This document shows positions 25,683-33,976 of a stretch of 64,000 nt of DNA, one piece after another. Numbering within the stretch: the stretch's first letter is position 1; each line of letters opens with the position of its first letter. The DNA lies in NCBI RefSeq assembly GCF_030409505.1, contig NZ_JAUFPZ010000002.1, positions 868,001 to 932,000 of the forward strand, in the 5' to 3' direction. The position numbers and the translations under genes were made by a program. The notes beneath the pieces were generated by a model. It saw only the letters and a program-made list of their open reading frames with translations, was not told the origin of the DNA and did no database searches. The DNA comes from Zunongwangia endophytica (lineage in GTDB: Bacteria; Bacteroidota; Bacteroidia; Flavobacteriales; Flavobacteriaceae).

Positions 25683-26402
25683 ATGAAGACTGTTGATAAA
25701 ATGGAGGTGCTGCATAGCCAATCTGCTGAATATATTATGCAAGGCGAAACTGGTAAATTTTTAAAGCTTATTCCAGATACATTTCTAATTAAAGGAAAAG
25801 AAAAAGACGGTGTATTTAATCAGGGATATGCGATAAGACACATTAATCGCCGTGATATTATTTTAATTGATGTAGTAGAGGAAGAAACCAAAGCAGCGGT
25901 TAAAAAATTGATTGAAGAAGGTTATCAAATCAAAGGTTTACTAATTACCTGTGATGGTATTTTAGAGAATGCTTATGCCGATCTTAAAACTATTTCTAAA
26001 GATGCAGATAATGCTCCTGTTTATGCGCATTCAAGAAATAATTTTAAAGATGATTTCAAAACTAAAGATATCATGACACAGGCGAATGATCTGAAACATT
26101 TTGGTATCAAAGTAATTGATCTACCAGGAAATGGTGGAGCTTCTGTTCTAGTTTATTCTGAAATTAATGGTGGTATGTTATTCCCGGGAGATGATGCTGT
26201 AGGATCTTCATACGATTCAGATTTAAACACTTTTAAGCGTCCTGAAATGAAGCGAGAAAATGACGATTTTGGATTAGCTGAAAGCTGGAGTGCTTTTGAA
26301 GATGATTTCAGCTATTTTTTCCCAAGAAAAGGAAAACCTGCATTTAATGTAGAAGAAGGGCAACAAGTTGATATTTTAAACGATTTGAGTAGAACTAAAT
26401 AA
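25683..26402 (+). CDS. Metallo-beta-lactamase-fold-like protein with degenerate metal site
   Basis: A 239-residue protein whose pattern follows the MBL fold: an early strand pair FNQGYAIRHINRRDIILIDV (around residue 51), then a helix and the strand GYQIKGLLITCDGILENAYADLK, where active enzymes carry THxHxDH. Here every ligand of that motif is replaced (TCDGILEN). Later, LPGNGGASVLVYSEINGG and LFPGDDAVGSS mirror the GHTPGS and GD motifs, with the histidine absent. So the fold assignment is by pattern only, and metal-dependent hydrolysis is unlikely. Its role could be binding or regulatory. The gene stands alone between two terminators. Confidence 0.55.
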   Translation: MKTVDKMEVLHSQSAEYIMQGETGKFLKLIPDTFLIKGKEKDGVFNQGYAIRHINRRDIILIDVVEEETKAAVKKLIEEGYQIKGLLITCDGILENAYADLKTISKDADNAPVYAHSRNNFKDDFKTKDIMTQANDLKHFGIKVIDLPGNGGASVLVYSEINGGMLFPGDDAVGSSYDSDLNTFKRPEMKRENDDFGLAESWSAFEDDFSYFFPRKGKPAFNVEEGQQVDILNDLSRTK

Positions 26403-26432
26403 GAAATAGAATTATCCGACATATAGGATAAG

Positions 26433-26474
26433 AAAAACCCTGTATTTTTCATTTTTGAAATTGCAGGGTTTTTT
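26433..26474 (+). terminator. Rho-independent terminator after the MBL-like gene
   Basis: AAAAACCCTG pairs with CAGGGTTTTT across a 21-base loop, with T residues behind. Confidence 0.7.
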
Positions 26475-26614
26475 AATGCTTTATCCTTAAATATAAAATA
26501 TAGCAATTTTCTAAACAGTATGAGAAAATTGTAGGGTTTCAGCATAACGTATTGTTAAAGAGCTTATTCCTTAAAAGCGTAATTCTTAAATTAAAGGATA
26601 AAAGAAAACCAACT

Positions 26615-28603
26615 ATGTCAAAATTAAATGTCACTCAAAAACTTATTAAAGAGCATCTCTTAGAAGGGGATATGATGACCGCCGGTAAAGAAATCGGAAT
26701 CAAAATTGATCAGGCTTTACTGCAAGATGCCACAGGTACACTAGTTCAACTAGAACTGGAAGCTATGGGGCTTAAAAAGGCGCAAACTGAAGTTGCTGTG
26801 CAATATGTGGATCATAACCTTTTGCAAACCGACTTTAAAAATGCCGATGATCATAAATTTCTACTTTCTGCAGCCAGAAAATTCGGCTTATGGTTTAGTA
26901 GACCAGGGAATGGTGTAAGTCACCCTGTGCATATGGAACGTTTTGGGAAACCGGGCAAAACGATGGTAGGGTCTGATAGTCACACACCGGCTGCAGGTTC
27001 ACTAGGTATGCTTGCAATTGGTACTGGTGGGTTGGATGTTGCTGCAGCGATTGCAGGACAGCCATATTATGTGAAAATGCCACAAGTGATGGGAGTGAAG
27101 CTTACCGGAAAATTACCGGATTGGGTAAGCGCTAAAGATGTTATTTTGGAAATGTTACGTAGGCATGATGTAAAAGGTGGTGTAGGAAAAATTATAGAAT
27201 ATTACGGTCCTGGATTAGATAATCTAAGTGCTATGGATAGGCATGTTATTGCTAATATGGGAGCTGAATTAGGTGCTACGACTACTGTTTTCCCAAGTGA
27301 TCATGAAACAAAGAAATTTTTAAAAGCACAGCAGCGAGAAGATGACTGGAAAGAATTATTGGCAGACGAAGGTTGTGAATACGATCTTCATGAAGAAATT
27401 AATTTAAGCGAATTGATTCCACTTATTGCTTTACCTACAAGTCCGGGTAATGTGGTGCCAATTGAAGAAGTTGCAGGTAAAAAAATTAGTCAGGTGGTAA
27501 TAGGATCTTCTGCGAATCCTGGATTAAGAGATTTTTGGATAGCAGGAGCGATCGTCAAAGATAAATCGGTGAACCCAGATGTGTCTATGGATGTAAATCC
27601 AACATCACGACAAATGATTCAGAATATGATTGATAACCGAGCTTTTGCAAATTTAATTAAAGCAGGAGCACGTTTTCATCAATCTGGTTGTATGGGATGT
27701 ATAGGAATGGGACAGGCACCAGCTTCAGGTACGATAAGTCTTAGAACAATGCCTAGAAACTTCCCAGATCGTAGTGGAACAAAAGACGATCAGGTACATT
27801 TGGTAAGTCCGGAAACCGCGGCAGCTTCAGCATTAACAGGAGAGATTACAGATCCTAGAGATTTAGAGAAGATCTACGATATGAAGTATCCACAGTTTGA
27901 AGCACCAGAGATTGAAACTATAAATGAAGATATGTTGGTTCCGCCAGCAGATGACGGAGAAGAAGTGAAACTTGAGAAAGGTCCAAATATAAAATCCTTA
28001 CCTGAAATTGAACCTTTAGCTGATGAAATTAATATTCCTGTTTTATTAAAAATGGGCGATAATATTTCTACCGACGAAATCTTAAAAGCCGGTGCTGAAG
28101 TTTTACCTTTTAGAAGTAATCTACCAGAAATAAGTAAATATACTTTTACGGTAATTGACGAGTCTTTCTACGATAGAGCGATGGAATCTAAAGAAAAGGA
28201 GGGAGGCCACATCGTTGTTGCGAAGGACAATTATGCCCAGGGATCTAGTCGTGAACATGCCGCTATTGCTCCAAAATATTTGGGACAACATGCTGTAATC
28301 GCAAATAGCTATGCACGTATAGCATGGCAAAATTTAGTGAATTTTGGTATTTTACCTTTAGAATTTATAGATGTCGAAGATTACGATAAAATCGAACAGG
28401 GAGATACGGTAAGTTTTAAAAACCTTCGCGAAGATGTTAAAAAGAGAAACAACATCAAGGTTGTTGTAAAAAAGGAAAACGGCGAAGACAAAGAATTTGA
28501 GACGAAGCATACATTAAGTGATCGTCAAATAAATATTCTACTTAAAGGTGGAATTATAAATGAGTTTAAAGAGCGCTTGAAAAAAGAACAAGCTCAGGAA
28601 TAA
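26615..28603 (+). CDS. Aconitate hydratase (Aquifex-type family)
   Basis: Isomerises citrate to isocitrate in the TCA cycle with a [4Fe-4S] cluster. The 662-residue product is shorter than AcnA (about 890) and fits the putative Aquifex-type aconitases. It has VGSDSHTPAAGSLGMLAIG (around residue 118), the CxxC pair in SGCMGCIGMG (around residue 366), PRNFPDRSG, and the swivel-domain NYAQGSSREHAA (around residue 540). In classical aconitases the third cluster cysteine lies in GSCTN; here the same place reads GSSAN. The only other cysteine in the protein is near residue 254. I set the start at ATG 26615; the open frame 63 bases upstream is not conserved-looking. Confidence 0.9.
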   Translation: MSKLNVTQKLIKEHLLEGDMMTAGKEIGIKIDQALLQDATGTLVQLELEAMGLKKAQTEVAVQYVDHNLLQTDFKNADDHKFLLSAARKFGLWFSRPGNGVSHPVHMERFGKPGKTMVGSDSHTPAAGSLGMLAIGTGGLDVAAAIAGQPYYVKMPQVMGVKLTGKLPDWVSAKDVILEMLRRHDVKGGVGKIIEYYGPGLDNLSAMDRHVIANMGAELGATTTVFPSDHETKKFLKAQQREDDWKELLADEGCEYDLHEEINLSELIPLIALPTSPGNVVPIEEVAGKKISQVVIGSSANPGLRDFWIAGAIVKDKSVNPDVSMDVNPTSRQMIQNMIDNRAFANLIKAGARFHQSGCMGCIGMGQAPASGTISLRTMPRNFPDRSGTKDDQVHLVSPETAAASALTGEITDPRDLEKIYDMKYPQFEAPEIETINEDMLVPPADDGEEVKLEKGPNIKSLPEIEPLADEINIPVLLKMGDNISTDEILKAGAEVLPFRSNLPEISKYTFTVIDESFYDRAMESKEKEGGHIVVAKDNYAQGSSREHAAIAPKYLGQHAVIANSYARIAWQNLVNFGILPLEFIDVEDYDKIEQGDTVSFKNLREDVKKRNNIKVVVKKENGEDKEFETKHTLSDRQINILLKGGIINEFKERLKKEQAQE

Positions 28604-28623
28604 CTCAGGAGATAATTAGATAT

Positions 28624-28657
28624 AAAAAAACCTTTCAGGAAACTGAAAGGTTTTTTT
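28624..28657. terminator. Bidirectional terminator
   Basis: CCTTTCAG, loop GAAA, CTGAAAGG, with an A run before and a T run after. It serves the aconitase gene (+) and the hibernation-factor gene (-). Confidence 0.88.
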
Positions 28658-28672
28658 AAATTGGTAATTTTT

Positions 28673-28972
28673 CTAGTGTGTTTGCATTTGCCCTTTTTTC
28701 TTATCCAACTGCTTATCTAAATCTTTAACAGTTTGAGATGCAGCAGCTTCAAAAGAATCTGAATTTGATTCTGCAAAAAGTTGTGGTCCTGGAATGCTTA
28801 CTTTTATATTACAGATAAAACCTTTAGGATCTTCTGCATGATTTCTTTTAAAGTGTACTTCTGCACGAGTGATAAAGTCATATTTTCTTTCTAGCTTCTC
28901 AAGTTTCTCATTCACATAGTTTTGTAAACGTTCACTTTTACTAAGAGCAACAAATTGGTAAATGGTTTCCAT
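28673..28972 (-). CDS. Ribosome hibernation-promoting factor / RaiA family
   Basis: A 99-residue HPF/RaiA protein that binds the 30S decoding region and idles ribosomes in stationary phase or stress. The sequence starts METIYQFVALSKSERLQNYV and shows the family beta-alpha-beta pattern, with KLEKLERKYDFITRAEVHFKR and NSDSFEAAASQTVKDLDKQL. It is the short form, without the C-terminal dimerisation domain of long HPF. I chose the ATG at 28972, since an upstream in-frame start would add a non-conserved hydrophobic extension. Confidence 0.9.
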   Translation of the reverse strand: METIYQFVALSKSERLQNYVNEKLEKLERKYDFITRAEVHFKRNHAEDPKGFICNIKVSIPGPQLFAESNSDSFEAAASQTVKDLDKQLDKKKGQMQTH

Positions 28973-29039
28973 ATTAATTTTTTTTAAAACACCTAAGAAC
29001 GCTAATAATGCTAATTTAGACAAGTTTTTAAGCTCTATT

Positions 29040-29055
29040 TCACAATTTTTTGTGA
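29040..29055. repeat. Inverted repeat upstream of the hibernation-factor gene
   Basis: TCACAATTTTTTGTGA: six-base arms around TTTT, 68 bases upstream of the ATG at 28972. It could be an operator or a short RNA hairpin. No regulator can be named. Confidence 0.35.
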
Positions 29056-29161
29056 TAGATTTAAATATAAAGGGGTGTTCTTGTTTAAATCGTTAACTAA
29101 AACAATAATTGCCCTAATAAATATAGGGTAGTGGTATTGAAATTATAAATTTATCTTAAAA

Positions 29162-30076
29162 TTAAAGTTTATTGGTTGTCTGTAGATATACTTGCGTAAT
29201 CTTGGGAACTTCAGCTTTAATTTTTTCTCTTAAACTTTGCAGCGCATTTTCAGCATCCAGCAGCTCTAAATCATCGTACAAATCGACTTCAACAATTAGT
29301 AGAATACTTTCTGGACCAAAATGCATGGTTTGTGGCAGTCCGATCTCTTTTACCTTTGGATTATTGTTTAAGATGTCTTCAACTTTAACCAAAATTTCAG
29401 GCTGAGCACTTTCTCCTAATAGTAAACCTTTACTTTCTTTTGCCAAGAAAGTTGCTACTACTAAAAGTATACAACCAATAATAATACTGGCGATACCATC
29501 ACAATAAGGATTGTCTAGCGTTTGGCTAAGAAATACACCAATTAAAGCAACGGCCAAACCTATTACTGCTGCCGTATCTTCGATAATTACAGCGAATGTT
29601 GCAGCATCTTTACTTTGAGTAATTTTAGTGATAATATTACCTGTTTTAGCACCAGCTCTAGATTTATTAAAAGTCCTAAGTGCCAAAACCAGGGCAGTAC
29701 CTTCAAACAAAAGTGCAGCAATAAGTACGGCATAATTCCAGGTAGGATCTTCAGCGACTTCAGGAGCTTCCAGCGCATGAATTCCTTCGTAAATAGCAAA
29801 ACCACCACCTAGAGCAAAGATGAGGATACTTACGACAAAGCTCCAAAAATAAACTTCTTTTCCGTAGCCAAATGGGTGTTGCTTAGTTGGTTTCCGTTTA
29901 GATCGTTTTATACCAAGCAATAATAAAAATCCGTTGCCGGTGTCTACCAGCGAATGAATTCCTTCAGCCATCATTGCTGAGCTTCCTGTAAAAAATGAAG
30001 CTGTAAATTTGCTTACAGCTATTAAAAAATTAGCGCCTATAGCGCCAAATATTGCGATGTTCGAATTTCCGGCCAT
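29162..30076 (-). CDS. Cation diffusion facilitator family transporter
   Basis: A 304-residue inner-membrane cation/proton antiporter of the CDF family, which exports zinc, iron or manganese. Helix 2 carries the metal site in MMAEGIHSLVDTGNGF (HxxxD, around residue 42); the second site in helix 5 reads IIEDTAAVIGL, with Glu in place of the usual first His, and so resembles the group without the HxxxD in helix 5. HPFGYGKEVYFWSF is a clear family block. The C-terminal cytoplasmic domain (residues 205-304) ends without a His-rich tail. Specificity cannot be decided from this alone. Confidence 0.9.
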   Translation of the reverse strand: MAGNSNIAIFGAIGANFLIAVSKFTASFFTGSSAMMAEGIHSLVDTGNGFLLLLGIKRSKRKPTKQHPFGYGKEVYFWSFVVSILIFALGGGFAIYEGIHALEAPEVAEDPTWNYAVLIAALLFEGTALVLALRTFNKSRAGAKTGNIITKITQSKDAATFAVIIEDTAAVIGLAVALIGVFLSQTLDNPYCDGIASIIIGCILLVVATFLAKESKGLLLGESAQPEILVKVEDILNNNPKVKEIGLPQTMHFGPESILLIVEVDLYDDLELLDAENALQSLREKIKAEVPKITQVYLQTTNKL

Positions 30077-30232
30077 AATGATTTAGTTAGTTGCCGCAAA
30101 ATACAATAAAATTGATCGGACTAATAGTCTAAAATCCTGTTTTAGTATGGATTTAGCATTAAAGCGGAACAATAGTTGTAAATTAAAATGTAATTATGGA
30201 TCATAAATCAGTTGATTTAAAAGCAATTAAGT

Positions 30233-30799
30233 ATGAAACGTTTAAAGATAAAATTGATAAAACGATTATTAGTTAGCTTTGCTGTTAGCTTCGGAATTTT
30301 AAGTTGTGGCTCGTCGAGTAGTGCTGTCGAAGGTGTGAATAATTTCGAAGATCTGAAATCCTTTGCTCAAAATAGAGAATTTGAAATCGAAAACCGCTGG
30401 GCCAATCCCATGCGTGCTAATACGGTAAGTTTTATAAATCATCCAAATTTTAATAGCGGAACTATAAATTTGATAGGTAACGCCAACTTTATAAGGTTTA
30501 AAGGAGATTCTATTAATGTGTTCTTACCGTATTTTGGTGTGCGACAAATGAGCGGCGGATATAATGATCGTGGTGCAATAAAATTTGAGGGAGTTCCTGA
30601 GGATTTTGAAATCATTGAAAACGAAGACAAAAAATATGTGCGCTACGAATTTACCGCAAATGATGATTCTGAACAATATCAATTTTATGTCACATTATAT
30701 CCTAACGGAAATACCAATACATCTGTAAATAGTTCGCAAAGGGATAATATTTCTTATACCGGAAAATTTAGCAAGCTTTCATCTGAAGAAGGAGAATAG
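30233..30799 (+). CDS. DUF4251 lipoprotein
   Basis: A 188-residue lipoprotein: basic N-terminus, hydrophobic segment and lipobox LSCG (Cys 25). The mature part matches DUF4251, a Bacteroidota family of unknown function: RANTVSFINHPNFNSG, VFLPYFGVRQMSGGY and GAIKFEGVPEDFE are characteristic, with a final strand near YQFYVTLYPNGN. It stands alone. Confidence 0.85.
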   Translation: MKRLKIKLIKRLLVSFAVSFGILSCGSSSSAVEGVNNFEDLKSFAQNREFEIENRWANPMRANTVSFINHPNFNSGTINLIGNANFIRFKGDSINVFLPYFGVRQMSGGYNDRGAIKFEGVPEDFEIIENEDKKYVRYEFTANDDSEQYQFYVTLYPNGNTNTSVNSSQRDNISYTGKFSKLSSEEGE

Positions 30800-30863
30800 T
30801 TAGATATCTGAAGCTTGGTTTGAAATTCTTACAGAATAAGAAAAATAAAAAAAACTGGTTATC

Positions 30864-30896
<33 letters not shown>

Positions 30897-30942
30897 TTCA
30901 ACTTATATGTATCTAATATAGTGGTAATAAAGTCATTCTTTG

Positions 30943-31917
30943 CTATCGAAGCCATTCCATAGCTTTTATAACTTTCTGATCTTTTTGTAAATAATTAAAA
31001 GCATCGCCACCTATAATTTCAATATCGGGTTCTACGTAATTACGATATTCATTTTTATCTCTATCTAAACAATATCCCGAGGATAATTGATAGTAAAGTT
31101 CTCCTTCAATATTATATTGATTATTTACAGTAACATAACCAGCGGTTCGTTCTCCAAAAAACTTTACATATTCTTTTCCTTTTAAAGCAATTGCCGTCAT
31201 TTCTCCAGAACTTGCCGTTATTGGGCCCAGAAGCACTGCAATTTTGAGTGGTTCCTCTAAAGAGCATAATTTTTTAAACCTTATCATTTTATTTTTCCCA
31301 CTATATATTTTATTCTTTTTTAATTTCCATTCCGATAAATAAGAATCTTGCTCAAAATAACCTAAAATTCCATTTTCTAATATTGGCGCAAGTCCTGCAA
31401 TCATTGTCCACATGTTTCCTCCAGTATTTATTCGAAGATCAATGATAAGACCAGATAAACTATTTATATCTAGCCCACATAGCGCCTCCATAAAAATCTG
31501 AGCATCATCTTCATTATGACTACCGGGTATACGTATGTATCCAATATTTTCTAGTTTGGTAATATGAAGTGTGGCGCCAGATCTTAATATACTTTTAGTA
31601 CTATCGTTTAAGCGTTCAAATTTATCGGTTGGATGAGCTCTGCCAGACCGCTTGTCGTGATGAGTCAACTGAGAATGACTATCATCTAAAGCATCTAACA
31701 ATACGCCTACAGCGGGTGCTAGTTGATCGTATGTAGTATTGGCATTCAGATCGACTGCCTCTTTAACTTTTGGTGTTAAGCTATCCCAATCTACATTATC
31801 AGTATAGATAGAACCTTTTTTAGTAAATGATATAATCTTTTCGATCTGCTTCTCTTGAGCAACTGAGGATTGAATTCCAAGAAACAATACCACTATAACA
31901 AAATACAAACTACGCAT
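30943..31917 (-). CDS. S41 family peptidase (exported)
   Basis: A 324-residue protein with a signal peptide (residues 1-20, ending SVAQEK). It has the S41 core: GYIRIPGSHNED, then LSGLIIDLRINTGGNMWTM (around residue 165) and the serine region GPITASSGEMTAIALKGKEY (around residue 230), in which a serine should be the nucleophile. No PDZ domain is evident, so it resembles tricorn-core/IRBP-like peptidases rather than CtpA. The lysine of the CtpA dyad is not obvious (ERTAGYVTVNNQY), so the catalytic type is uncertain. It probably acts in the periplasm; the substrate is unknown. Confidence 0.82.
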   Translation of the reverse strand: MRSLYFVIVVLFLGIQSSVAQEKQIEKIISFTKKGSIYTDNVDWDSLTPKVKEAVDLNANTTYDQLAPAVGVLLDALDDSHSQLTHHDKRSGRAHPTDKFERLNDSTKSILRSGATLHITKLENIGYIRIPGSHNEDDAQIFMEALCGLDINSLSGLIIDLRINTGGNMWTMIAGLAPILENGILGYFEQDSYLSEWKLKKNKIYSGKNKMIRFKKLCSLEEPLKIAVLLGPITASSGEMTAIALKGKEYVKFFGERTAGYVTVNNQYNIEGELYYQLSSGYCLDRDKNEYRNYVEPDIEIIGGDAFNYLQKDQKVIKAMEWLR

Positions 31918-32044
31918 TAATCTATTTTTTCTAGTAATTATGAAATAGCAAAATCGCTGGTTAACCTTTATAAAACTGAGGTATTAGATCTGTAACCAAG
32001 TTAAAAAAATAAACGGTACGGGATAAGATAAAATTAGGCAAAAA

Positions 32045-32077
32045 CAAAAAAAGCTCACCATTTCTGGTGAGCTTTTT
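32045..32077 (-). terminator. Terminator behind the cold-shock gene
   Basis: AGCTCACCA, loop TTTC, TGGTGAGCT, with an A run on the + strand before it (T run for the minus strand) and T residues after. It ends the cold-shock gene. Confidence 0.85.
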
Positions 32078-32100
32078 CATAAACCTTGAAAAAATATATA

Positions 32101-32292
32101 TTATATAACTTCTACGTTTACTGCGTTTAATCCTCTCTTACCTTCCTGAAGATCAAATTTAACTTCGTCGCCTTCGCGAATTTCGTCAATTAAACCTGTA
32201 ACGTGTACAAAATGGTCTTTGTCAACTCCTTCTTCAGTGATAAATCCAAATCCTTTAGTGTCGTTAAAGAATTTTACTGTTCCTTTACTCAT
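32101..32292 (-). CDS. Cold-shock protein (CspA family)
   Basis: A 63-residue single cold-shock domain that binds single-stranded RNA and DNA as a chaperone. RNP1 is KGFGFITEE (around residue 13) and RNP2 is DHFVHVTGL (around residue 26); one Phe-to-His/Val variation in RNP2 is usual for the Bacteroidota. The long space upstream (280 bases to the beta-glucosidase stop) probably holds a long 5' leader, which in cold-shock genes often controls translation. Confidence 0.95.
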   Translation of the reverse strand: MSKGTVKFFNDTKGFGFITEEGVDKDHFVHVTGLIDEIREGDEVKFDLQEGKRGLNAVNVEVI

Positions 32293-32572
32293 CTTAATGT
32301 ATTAAATTATAAGTGACAAATATCCAACTAATATTCCGATAACACACTATAATTTGAAAATATTTCTGTTTGATTTATAAAAATATGTCTAAAAATAAAC
32401 AATTTTAGCTGTTAGCGTAGTATTGGCGGGAGCTGCGTTTTAATGTTAAAGTTTGAAATAATTTAATTCATTTTCAATTTCCTAAACTAATGCAATGTAA
32501 TATTGAAATTTGATGCTAAAAACTGAAAATGTAAAAGCCTTCAAAATTAGAAAAACATCAGATCATCTTTAA
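32293..32572 (-). other. Intergenic region, possible cold-shock leader
   Basis: No convincing reading frame. A GC-richer patch (about 32409-32447, with AGCTGTTAGCG and GGCGGGAGCTGCG) stands out from AT-rich surroundings and could fold. I saw no TAnnTTTG box on the minus strand with a -33 partner. It may be the leader RNA of the cold-shock gene or the trailer of the glucosidase gene. Confidence 0.25.
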
Positions 32573-33976
32573 TTAGCGACTAATTTTAGTGCAAAATTCC
32601 GGAGTTCCTATCTTCTGCGATTGTGTCTTTATAAAATCGCGATACCACATTCCTGAATTCTTAACTATTCTTTGCTGAGTTGGATAATCGATATAAACCA
32701 TGCCGAATCGAGGTTTATATCCTTCTGCCCATTCAAAATTATCGGTAAAACTCCAGACAAAATAGCCGTTTACATTTACGCCTTGCTGTTTTGCTTTTAA
32801 AACTGCGTTGATATATTCCTGAAGGTATTTTTGGCGTTTAGGATCTTTAACCTGATTGTTTACTAAATGATCTGGAAATGCGGCACCATTTTCGGTGACC
32901 AGAATGTTTTTTACTTCAGGATAAGCATCATATTTCTTTAGAAGTTCTAATATTCCTTCAGGATAGATTTCCCACCCCATTTCAGTAGTAGGAATATTTC
33001 GTGTTTCAGCTTTTATATTGGTCGCCTGGACATACGGAATCCACCATGCACTTTTTACGATCTCTCTAGTATAATTCTGAATTCCTATAAAATCAAATTC
33101 AAACTGAAGCAACTTATTATCTTCAGCTTTATAAAATTTATCTACTCTTTTCAAAAAAGGTAATTCCTCAAAAGGATAACCATAACCCAAACTGAGTTCT
33201 AAAAACAATCGATTTACTAAGCAGTCTACGCGATTTGCTGCATGATGATCTTTTACACGATCGCGATATGCCTCTATATACGAACAGGAAAATGTTGTAC
33301 CAATATTTAAGCTTGAATCGTAAGCTCTTAAGATTCTGCCACCTTCGGCCTGGCAAAGTGAAGCATGATGCATCGCCGGGATAAAATTTTTGACTCCTCT
33401 CCTACCCGGCGCATGGATTCCTAAAAAATGACCGGCACCCAAAAACACTAAAGGTTCATTTAAAACCATCCAGTTTTTTACGCGATCCCCAAATCTATGC
33501 ACGCAAATCGTTACATATTCTGTAAACCAATTTATGATTTCACGATTAGTCCAGCCGCCTTTATTTTCTAAAGCTTGCGGTAAATCCCAATGATAAAGAG
33601 TTACCCAGGGCGTGATTCCTAAGGCTAAACATTCATCTATCAATCGATCGTAGAAATCGAGACCGGCCTCATTTATTTTGCCTGTACCATCTGGTAAAAT
33701 TCGGCTCCAGGAAAGTGAAAATCGAAAATGCTTAATATTCATGGCTTTTAAAAGCAATAGATCTTCACGATAACGATTATAAAAGTCGCACGCAATATCT
33801 GCATTTTGACCCTTATATATTTTTCCTTTTTTATGTGAAAACTCATCCCAAATAGATGCTTTTTTACCATCGGCATAGGGATTTCCCTCGATCTGAAATG
33901 CAGCTGTAGATGTTCCCCAAATAAAATCATCACCAAAATCACTGCTTTTTAAAGTTGAATTAAAATTCGATTTCAT
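32573..33976 (-). CDS. Glycoside hydrolase family 1 beta-glucosidase
   Basis: A 467-residue GH1 TIM-barrel enzyme that hydrolyses beta-glucosides (and possibly beta-galactosides). The signature FIWGTSTAAFQIEG opens the domain (residue 18). TLYHWDLPQALENKGGW follows, then NEP with the acid/base Glu (around residue 175) and VTENGAAF with the nucleophile Glu (around residue 362), and FVWSFTDNFEWAEGY near the end. No signal peptide is seen, so it is cytoplasmic and acts on imported or phosphorylated sugars. The glycosyltransferase gene upstream abuts it with no gap, so they are translated together. Confidence 0.95.
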   Translation of the reverse strand: MKSNFNSTLKSSDFGDDFIWGTSTAAFQIEGNPYADGKKASIWDEFSHKKGKIYKGQNADIACDFYNRYREDLLLLKAMNIKHFRFSLSWSRILPDGTGKINEAGLDFYDRLIDECLALGITPWVTLYHWDLPQALENKGGWTNREIINWFTEYVTICVHRFGDRVKNWMVLNEPLVFLGAGHFLGIHAPGRRGVKNFIPAMHHASLCQAEGGRILRAYDSSLNIGTTFSCSYIEAYRDRVKDHHAANRVDCLVNRLFLELSLGYGYPFEELPFLKRVDKFYKAEDNKLLQFEFDFIGIQNYTREIVKSAWWIPYVQATNIKAETRNIPTTEMGWEIYPEGILELLKKYDAYPEVKNILVTENGAAFPDHLVNNQVKDPKRQKYLQEYINAVLKAKQQGVNVNGYFVWSFTDNFEWAEGYKPRFGMVYIDYPTQQRIVKNSGMWYRDFIKTQSQKIGTPEFCTKISR

